This document shows, piece by piece, positions 9,012 through 15,816 of a stretch of DNA of 15,816 nucleotides. The notes below the pieces were generated by a model, which did not search any database, was not told where the DNA came from, and saw only the letters and a list, made by a program, of their open reading frames with translations. Made by a program: the position numbers and the translations under genes. Position 1 is the stretch's first letter, and every line of letters begins with the position of its first letter. Source of the DNA: Dissophora ornata (Eukaryota; Mortierellomycota; Mortierellomycetes; Mortierellales; Mortierellaceae); NCBI GenBank assembly GCA_025201705.1, contig MU617327.1:1-15816 (forward strand). Reading direction: 5' to 3'.

Positions 9012-12000
9012 TTACTCCTCAATCTCCTGCTTCTCGCCTGGGGTCACTCTCGCTGATCCTCCAGAGGCGCCTTGGCGCGGGTTGGCCTCCTCCAAGATCT
9101 CCATCTCCTCTTTTCCCTCCCCACCGTTCTGAGGTGCCTCATTAAGAGCCTCCAGAGCTTTGAGTTTCAACACCATCTCGCGGACATGGTCAATATTCTT
9201 CCAGACACGCTCCTGCTGGATCTTACGGGCCTTTCGCTCCGCCAACTTCTTGCGGCGGGTCGGAGTACGGACAACGGCCGCAGTCAGCTCGAACGACCAG
9301 ATCTTGAATATCTGGACCTTGACCACGTCCAAAAGAATAAAGTATGCAAACGAGATCAAGAGGATCACAATGGCCTGCGAGAACGGGATCTTGGGGGTCA
9401 ATCCTCCAAATACGACCATCAACAGGGCCACAATCTGGGTGCCGATAATCACACATGCAAACAAGGGTGAGGGCAAGTTCTCCCAAAAGTAGCCAGTGAG
9501 ACGAGTCGAGAAGATGACAAAGTGGGGCGCGGACGAGATGTGAAGGTACATGACCGACTCGAGCTTGCGCAAGCTCGCGTCTGAATCCGCAGGAACGGGT
9601 GCGTAACCAAAATGCTTCCAGAATGTGAAAAAGTGAGCAAAGGATAAAGCAGTGAGGCAGATACCGAGGATAATGGACATGGAGATGAGCTGGCCAATAC
9701 GCCACTTGTCTGGATGGGGCGAGAGCTGGGCATTGTCGACGGAAATCACCAATGTTGCGAGGTCATTTAGGATACAGATCAGGATCAACAGATGTGCTGG
9801 CAGAGACCAGTCGTAGGCCATGACGACAATGAAAAAGAACATCAAAAAGTGGACGGTCGACGTGATTCGGTAGAGGGCATAGGAACGCATGCGCTGGAAA
9901 ATGGCACGGGAGGTCATTAGACCGTCGACAATCGTGGAAAGACCAGGGGCGAGCAAGACGATATCGGCAGCTGAGCGGGCTGCATCCGTGCATCCATGGA
10001 CAGCGATTCCAACGTTGGCTTTCTTGAGGGCGGGAGCATCGTTGACACCATCTCCGGTCATGCCGACAATGATACCACGCTTTTGGAGAAGCTCGACCAC
10101 ACGATATTTATGCTCTGGAATGACCTGCGCAAAGCCGTCGGCGCGCAAACAGTGCTCAGTGACCTCTTCGTCTGACTTGTCCTCATCGACCAAGTGGTTG
10201 GCATCCAAAATTACACGGGTCAGGCCTAGGCGGTGTGAGACCTCCTTGGCGATAATCAGCTGGTCGCCAGTGACCATCTTGACATCCACACCCATGTGGC
10301 GACAGCGGGCGATCGTCTCGGCAGAGTCGGGACGGGGAGGGTCAATCAGGGCAATCATACCAATCAACTCGAACTCCTCCATGGATCCTTCGCGCGTGCG
10401 GGCGACGCCTAGGGCACGGAGACCGCGCTTGGCAAGCGCATTGACAGCACGGACAGCGTCGTCATCGCCACCAACAAGACGGATAATGACCTGAGGCGCA
10501 CCCTTGGCGACTTTGAACGTCATGCCGTTCTCCTTTTTGGTAATCGTGGCCTGAGTCAGCTTGGTGGCGGGATTGAAGGGCAGGAACGAAGTAACCTTGT
10601 ATCCGGGAACCTCATGTTTGTGCGTGCGGTTCTGCAAGAGTGGCAACTGCTCCTCGGCCGCAGTGCGGACTGCGAGCTCGATGGGGTCGTTGGCACCAGC
10701 CTCGGCAGCAAGGTAAGAATATAGAAGGATGTCATCCGAGGTGAAATTGTCGGCCAGGTAGGGTTCGTCAAACGTCAGCTCGTTTAGAGTCAGGGTTCCA
10801 GTCTTGTCCGAGCACAACACAGATACCGATGCCATCTCCTCAACAGCAGTCAAGCGCTTAACAATGACCTTTTTGGCAGCGAGCTGCTTAGCGCCAACGG
10901 CCATCGTGACAGACATGACGGTAGGCAAGCCGACAGGAATGGCGGCGACGGTGAGAACCAGGACCTGTCGGAGAACAGTCAGGAAGCCGCCCTTGCCGCT
11001 TGGGTCATTGTGGAAATGAACGAGTTGGTAGATCATGATGATACCGACCAAGAAGACGGTGATCATTATCAAGAAGTTTCCGATACGATTGATGATCTTT
11101 TGGAAATGTCCTTCTTCAACAGTGATCGAAATTAGATTGGCGGCACGGCCGATGAAGGTATTGATGCCAGTTTTGGTGACGACGGCCATCTGCTGGCCCT
11201 GCTTGACGATTGAGGACGAGTAGACGACATCGCCCTTCTTCTTACTCACGGGCAGGGACTCCCCCGTCAATGCAGACTGGTCAATCAACAGATCACCTTC
11301 GGTAGCTTCTCCGGTAGCGCCTATTCCCAAAAGGCGTCCATCGGCAGGAATGATGTCTCCAAGACGTAGCACAATCACATCGCCAGGTACCAAGGCGGAG
11401 GTGTCGAGTTCGATCAAATGGCCATTGCGCCAGCAGCGGGTCTTGAGAGCCAGGGTCTGACGCAAGGCGTCAAGGGCGGATTCGGCCTTGGCCTCCTCGA
11501 TGAATCCAATACAGGCGTTGACCATAAGCAGAGCCAGGATGATGCCGAAATCGAGCCAGTCCTACCGGTTGGGTAAAGGCAACGGTCAAGAGCGTGTCAG
11601 TATTATAGTATATTGTAACCTTGTTCGCTTGTCCTTTGGAAAAAAAAAAATAAAAAAAAAATAAAGCGCTCGAACCTTGACCACTGCAGAGATAATACAA
11701 GCAACCTCGATCAGATATGCGATGGCACCGGTGAAGTAGCCGAGGAATTTCAGTATAGGGTTTTTCTTGACCTCCTTGAGCTCGTTGGGCCCAAACTGGG
11801 CGAGTCGCTCCTCAACCTCTTGGTCCGAGAGACCTTGGGTGGGATCAGTGTGGAGCAAAGCTTCGAGTTCAGGCGAGATCTGGTCCTTGTGTTCATGGTG
11901 CTCTTGTTCCTCCACCTGGAGTTCACCGCCCTTGCCGCTCTTTTCCTCGGGTAGCTTGATGGCAGTGGACGAGCTAGGCTCGGACTTTGCCTCAGCGGCG

Positions 12001-12195
12001 CTGTTCACGGGCTGGGCGTAAGCCAGGCTTGTGGGGTTGTCTGATGCAACGGGCAATTATCGGGAGTAATGGGGATGTCAGCGCTGCTGCCAAGTAGGAT
12101 TGATGCGAAGAATACGTTCAGAGATGCGAGCGTAGAGAGGGGCATTTCCCAAGCTTACCCAGGGCAGGCTCGATATATTCTTCTTTATCCGCCAT
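9012..12195 (-). CDS. Plasma-membrane P-type H+-ATPase (P3A)
   Basis: It pumps protons out of the cell using ATP and sets the membrane potential that drives nutrient uptake. Exons are 12195-12159 (12 residues), 12040-11676 and 11561-9012, with introns of 118 and 114 bp (GTAAGC/ATCAG and GTTCGA/GGTAG, branch point CTGAC in each). The product is about 983 residues. Exon 1 supplies the only good ATG; without it the second frame has no ATG start. Visible parts: acidic N-terminus; GLSDQEVEERLAQFGPNEL (about 82-100), the cation-ATPase N-terminal motif; first helix near 108-134; TGES (233-236); PVGLPTV in helix 4 (343-349); DKTGT with the phosphorylated Asp at 386; KGAPQ (487-491); MVTGDQ (563-568); GDGVNDAP (637-644); and ILND in helix 6, with Asp734 in the place of the proton-binding Asp. 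Sequences such as GHFQKI and TGTLTLNEL resemble plant pumps more than ascomycete Pma1. A charged tail of about 90 residues follows the last helix. Confidence 0.95.
12159..12195 (-). other. Micro-exon 1 of the H+-ATPase gene
   Basis: A 37-nt first coding exon giving MADKEEYIEPAL. It is followed by a consensus GTAAGC donor and joined in phase 1 to DNPTSLAYAQP at 12040. The ATG has A at -3 and G at +4. The exon is too short for ordinary ORF detection but is needed because exon 2 has no ATG of its own at its start. MAD followed by acidic residues is a usual opening for fungal pumps. Confidence 0.8.
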
Positions 12196-12289
12196 AATGC
12201 GGTGTAGGGACGCTGTTTCGGTCTATAACGAACGGTGTATCGTGTGGAAGCAAGTAGAGATGCCCGGAGAAGACGGGGGGTTAGCTTGG

Positions 12290-12375
12290 AGAAGAGAGCG
12301 AGAAGAGAGCGAGAGCGTGGCAATGTGACGAGGGCACGACGAAAGTGAAAAGTGGAAAGTGGAAAGTGGAAAGAC
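12290..12375 (-). promoter_or_regulatory. Pyrimidine-rich leader or core promoter of the H+-ATPase gene
   Basis: On the minus strand this segment is strongly C/T-rich. It includes tandem CTTTCCA-type 7-mers (plus strand AAGTGGA units, about 12346-12373) and two copies of CGCTCTCTTCT (about 12295-12315). CT-rich blocks just upstream of the start are typical of highly expressed fungal genes, and this one begins about 95 bp before the ATG. No TATA box is obvious. Confidence 0.45.
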
Positions 12376-13985
12376 ATCAACCAAACAAACAGTGGGGTCG
12401 TTCGCGTCGACAGGCTGCAACACCCCTTGGCGTTTTCTTTTTTCCGTCGGGGCCGAGAGCAAATGCGGTGGAGCGAGATGTACGGACGTGAAGAATGATA
12501 GAGAGTCGCACAGGCCGGACAAACAGAGCCGTGTGGACATCACATCCCAAACAGAGAGGTGTGGAAGCGGGTTTCGAGGGTCTTGCTGGGGCCATTTCGC
12601 TACTTTGAAGCGTTGGCAAGGCAGCGTAGCGGGTAGCTAAGCACCCACCGTCCCCAATTCAGGGTAATGTTTCTCAATGCTGGAGGAGAGTGCAAGCGGG
12701 GGGATGCGCGCCCAAGCCCTTACTTACAAGACTAGGAAGAGAGAAGTGTTATCGCACTGTTCTCTGTCGGTATTGGTCCAGTGACAAAGGGGTAATAAGA
12801 TTAAAGACAGGGCAAGCCCATGGAAGAGAGGCCAGGCGAAGTTGGGAGAGGCAAACAGGGGCAAGAACAGGAACAAGAGAAGAGGTGAAAGGGAATCGGG
12901 AGTGAAAGAGAGACGAGGATGGGCCACTGGCGCTGGCGCTTTTTATGCGTGATGGAGCGAGTGATGCGGAAGGGCGGAAAAAGGAATAGCATTATCACTG
13001 ACAGCAGCGAGTGTCCGGGACGCAGCACTGTGCTTGCCACTGTGCATCGCAAGGCAAAACAGCGACAGCAACGAGGCAACTAAAGTGAAAATATGGCATG
13101 TGGACATGCTGCGTCCATGGTGTGTTGGTGCGACAACGTATCAACGTATTGAATTTCCAGCATGCGAGAGATTGGACAAACAACCAGTAGCTTCTTTCCC
13201 CTCATTCTTCCGCCCACTGATGGCAGCCCATGTAGTTTATCGTTTCTCCCCCACCCCCGTGTATAGCGAATAGACCCTCCACCTCGACACTATAGCAGGA
13301 AAAAAAGGTCGCGCGGCAGAACCTTTGGAGGGTCCGAGGGTAGTTGATTGTTGTCGTGGGTTTTGCCGCTCGGGTGTTTTGATGGCAACAGATTGGGCAG
13401 ACCAAGATGGAAAACATTATTGTGTCGCTGCGCGAGAACGCGGCCGGTCGGCACATACGTGCAGTGGTAGACAACAACTTCCACCTGGAGAAAGCAGACC
13501 CGTTTCGGAATATCAGGAACGGGCGAGTGCGATGACCCGCAAAATGAGGAAGCAGAGAGATCCGACTACTGCCCCCGGGCTAGCAGTGTCTCGTGGGCAT
13601 GCGCGAGGGGGCAACAACGCGGAGGATGGCCGGTGTACTTGTCATCGTCATCGTAAGCGCTGATGTTATTGTCAGTGCTGTAGTAATGCTGTCGTAGTGA
13701 GCAGCATCGTAGTCGTCACCATTACCCTGTTGGTTGAACTCTTATGCTAGGCTCACTTTTAGTGGCTGTAGTCTAAACGGATTAGCGTATGTTCTCAAAG
13801 GGTGTAGAACTGTGACCATATGCGGCCAGAATGCCGCATTTGTAAACAAACGTGGGGATGAGTGCGTATACATTGGGGCCATGGGTAAATCGGTGAAACG
13901 ATTCCCCATGCCCGCTATCCATGTTCTTGCAGATTATCGTATATATTAAAAAAAATCCCCCCGCTATGGCCAACAATGCATCCCC
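12376..13985. other. Intergenic region: ATPase upstream sequence and SNAP 3' flank, no gene seen
   Basis: About 1.6 kb without a convincing coding frame. Frames up to 112 codons (for example 13325-13663 on the plus strand) are rich in Arg, Cys and Gly, with no recognisable domain and no splice-consistent extensions. GTC/ATC-like triplets recur at about 13637-13730. The stretch at 13935-13962 is AT-rich with A8 and probably belongs to the 3' UTR of the SNAP gene. I see no tRNA-like B box. Confidence 0.5.
12720..12726 (-). other. Strong 5' splice site (GTAAGTA), possible 5' UTR intron donor
   Basis: GTAAGTA on the minus strand is a near-perfect donor, about 525 bp upstream of the ATPase ATG and outside any coding exon. 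A pyrimidine-rich acceptor candidate, TGTTGCAG, lies near 12411-12418. A leader intron in the ATPase transcript would explain it, but no transcript data are available here. Confidence 0.25.
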
Positions 13986-15579
13986 TCAAAGCAGGTCCCC
14001 GTCCTCCAACTTCTTTTTCTCCTCCAGGAGCAGGCCCACCTGCCAGTCCGCCATCCCCCCCGTCTGAAGTCTGTCAAATTCCTGACATGACTCCTGGAAC
14101 GCCACCGCATCATGCTCCCGCTCCGCTCGCGCCAGACTCCTCAGCACAGTGCGACCTCGAGAGCTTCGGAAGTCGAGGCAAATGTCCTCAAAGTGCTCTA
14201 GATCACTCTCAAACACTATCCAGTCGCCTTGGGTCGCGCCCAGATGTGCAATGATCGCGTTGAGGATATGGTCCCTGGTTGTGTACTGCAGAATATTCTG
14301 CGACATTGTCTCTGGAATGATCGTCTCGTTATAAAGTGAGAATGCCTGCGAATACTCGTGCAGAGCGCACAACTGCTCTGCTTGCCGGATCGTCGCATGC
14401 AATGCGCGTCTACAAATACCATAAGCAATTGTAAACGTGGTAGAGGCGAGGGGTTAGATGAACAGCCAAGCCTGAGTCGCACGGAGAAGTAATTCGCACC
14501 ACAGGAACGCATATCCCGACTTACCCATCCCCGTCGCTCTTGAAAAGCTCCGCTGCCTCGCGATACATCTCTGCGGCCTTTTTGGCATCCTGTCCCTTGA
14601 GCAAGTCGCCAAGTTGGTTGTAAATCTTGGCTGCCCTCGATCCTCCTCGGTCGTTCGATCTAAACAGCGTGGCTGCGTTCTCCAAACACTGGATAGCTGG
14701 ACCTACAGAGGATCGGAACGTTCGAACAAAGTATTAGGTGTGCCAAAAATGCTGCAGCGTTTTCGCTCTGGGTTCTTATCCATCTGCGGTAAGCACATTC
14801 GTCGCCAAAGTCCTACCGCTCTGCTTAATCATATTATAAGCCTTGAATGCATCCTCATATGCTCCTGCTGCCTCCATAACATTGATCTGGGAACCACTTT
14901 TCTGATAAAGCTTGGCGGCCTCGACATAAGCCCTGGCTGCGCCATGGTCTATGTTAATCCATAATCCATGATCCATAAAAGCACAATCAATACAGGTTCC
15001 TGCATCACGTGTCGGTCAAAGCCGTCAGCAATACACATATTAACAGACAAATGGCAGTATGGATCATTGTCTGCCAGAAAGCCTTTGCGCGCTCTGCAAT
15101 AATAAAGACCTACAGTCCTTCTTGATCTTGGCCTGTATCGCCTCCTGCTTCTGCCCTTCGGCCTGTGCCTCAAATGCGTCCCCGTTCGCGCTCGCGCCTC
15201 CATCCACGCGCCCTAAAGATACATTGTTGCCGGTCCCAGACACTTCCTGTAGCTCAGAGATAACCCACCACTGCTGAAACATGCCCAGGTACTGCCCAGA
15301 GCCATCATTTAGGGTCGCGAGAAGGAAAAGGGAGTAATCGGTGACGGTGTGTTCAGGGATACGTGGGCCACCTGCCAAAGGCTCGATGATATTGCGGGTG
15401 AACCATCCCGCAACACCTCCTCCTGCAGCAGCTCCTCCTGTGGATGCAGTCGCAGAACCGGGGGATGCGCCGAGGCGCAACTTGCGTTGTGTGGTAAGGA
15501 AGGGGACAAACGTCTCTTGCTTGGGTTTGGTTTGGACAGCGACGACGGCGCTCAGCAGGAGAAAGAGAATAGATAGCAT
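13986..15579 (-). CDS. SNAP-family (Sec17-like) NSF attachment protein with an N-terminal extension
   Basis: SNAP proteins bring the NSF ATPase to SNARE complexes so they can be disassembled after fusion. Four exons: 15579-15114, 14948-14817, 14702-14525 and 14409-13986. The introns are 165, 114 and 115 bp (GTAGGT/CATAG, GTAGGA/TGTAG, GTAAGT/TGTAG), and all phases agree, giving about 399 residues. From about residue 138 the protein is a run of helical hairpins of TPR-like pattern (AARAYVEAAKLYQKSG, AIQCLENAATLF, AAEMYREAAELF), then the C-terminal SNAP block: YTTRDHILNAIIAHL, a variable stretch, QESCQEFDRLQ and the end LEDGDLL, like the DDLL end of yeast Sec17. It is divergent: spacing in the central repeats also fits gamma-SNAP, so the subfamily is open. 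The first 137 residues are odd: a hydrophobic start (MLSILFLLLSAVVAV), an Ala/Gly-rich stretch, and a domain I do not recognise (about 58-115). The start is uncertain: an in-frame ATG at 15699 would add 40 residues. Confidence 0.75.
14949..15113 (-). other. Intron 1 of the SNAP-family gene
   Basis: A 165-bp intron with a GTAGGT donor, a GCTGACGG branch point (about 15021-15028) and an ACATAG acceptor. It joins AKIKKD to HGAARAY through a split Tyr codon (phase 1). Without this splice the upstream frame would end in TGA at about 15064, so the splice is what links the unknown N-terminal part to the SNAP repeats. Confidence 0.6.
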
Positions 15580-15816
15580 GGGAAAGTCGTCGGTCTGTCG
15601 GGTTGGTTCGGTTTCCTTCCTGTCGATCCTGTCGTTGCTGTCCGTTGCTCGTTGCGAATGAAAGGAATGCAGCAAAGCTGCATGTGGCGGCATTGACATG
15701 CATGTGTATTGCGCGAGCAGTCACGCAGGGCGAGGGGCCATGGTGTGTTGAGCGGTTGCAAGAACATTATGCAAAAAAAAAAACGCATATCATCCGTCTG
15801 TTGGGTCCTCTTTTTT
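15580..15816. other. 5' flank of the SNAP-family gene
   Basis: Upstream sequence of the SNAP gene on the minus strand. It contains an in-frame ATG pair (ATGTCAATG) at 15699-15691 that could be the true start, and an A11/T11 run at 15773-15783. No other gene can be supported before the window ends. Confidence 0.4.

Noticed and set aside
9889..10494. Plus-strand frame of 201 codons opposite the H+-ATPase
   Set aside because: It is antisense to strongly conserved ATPase sequence, has no recognisable domain, and is a by-product of GC-biased codons in the real gene.
12560..12585. tRNA-like B box near GGGTTTCGAGGG
   Set aside because: It does not match GGTTCGANTCC, and I saw no A box or cloverleaf around it.
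13325..13663. 112-codon plus-strand frame in the ATPase-SNAP gap
   Set aside because: Composition is Arg/Gly/Cys/His-rich, typical of a chance frame in GC-rich DNA, with no domain and no supporting splice sites.

Overview
This looks like nuclear DNA of a filamentous fungus, probably an early-diverging lineage (Mortierellomycota or Mucoromycota). The evidence is a myosin-motor chitin synthase, a P-type plasma-membrane H+-ATPase and a SNAP-family trafficking protein, all interrupted by GT-AG introns. Most introns are about 100-120 bp and carry CTGAC- or CTAAC-type branch points. The phylum is an inference from intron size and protein character and was not tested by any search.

All four genes I can support lie on the minus strand, so transcription runs from high to low coordinates. 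(1) 1-420: the incomplete remains of an unrecognised multi-exon gene that runs off the left edge. (2) 600-6900: a three-exon gene for a chitin synthase of about 1983 residues with an N-terminal myosin motor (class V/VII type). (3) 9012-12195: a three-exon gene for a P3A H+-ATPase of about 983 residues whose first exon encodes only 12 residues. (4) 13986-15579: a four-exon gene whose C-terminal two thirds is a SNAP-family (Sec17-like) helical repeat protein, with an unusual N-terminal extension.

The two large gaps (6901-9011 and 12196-13985) contain no convincing gene. The first, which should hold the chitin synthase promoter, is rich in G/A tandem repeats, including eight perfect copies of an 8-bp homopurine unit inside an 85-bp all-purine run. 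The second holds a pyrimidine-rich leader for the ATPase and a strong unused 5' splice site.

Functionally these are housekeeping genes of hyphal growth: cell-wall chitin synthesis, the proton motive force at the plasma membrane, and SNARE recycling in vesicle traffic. They are not an operon, and I saw no mobile element, CRISPR array, tRNA or rRNA. I found no clear undescribed system. The points most worth checking are the altered ATPase motifs of the myosin motor, the missing DEK_C tail, the extension on the SNAP protein, the plant-like character of the H+-ATPase, and the homopurine mirror repeat upstream of the chitin synthase.
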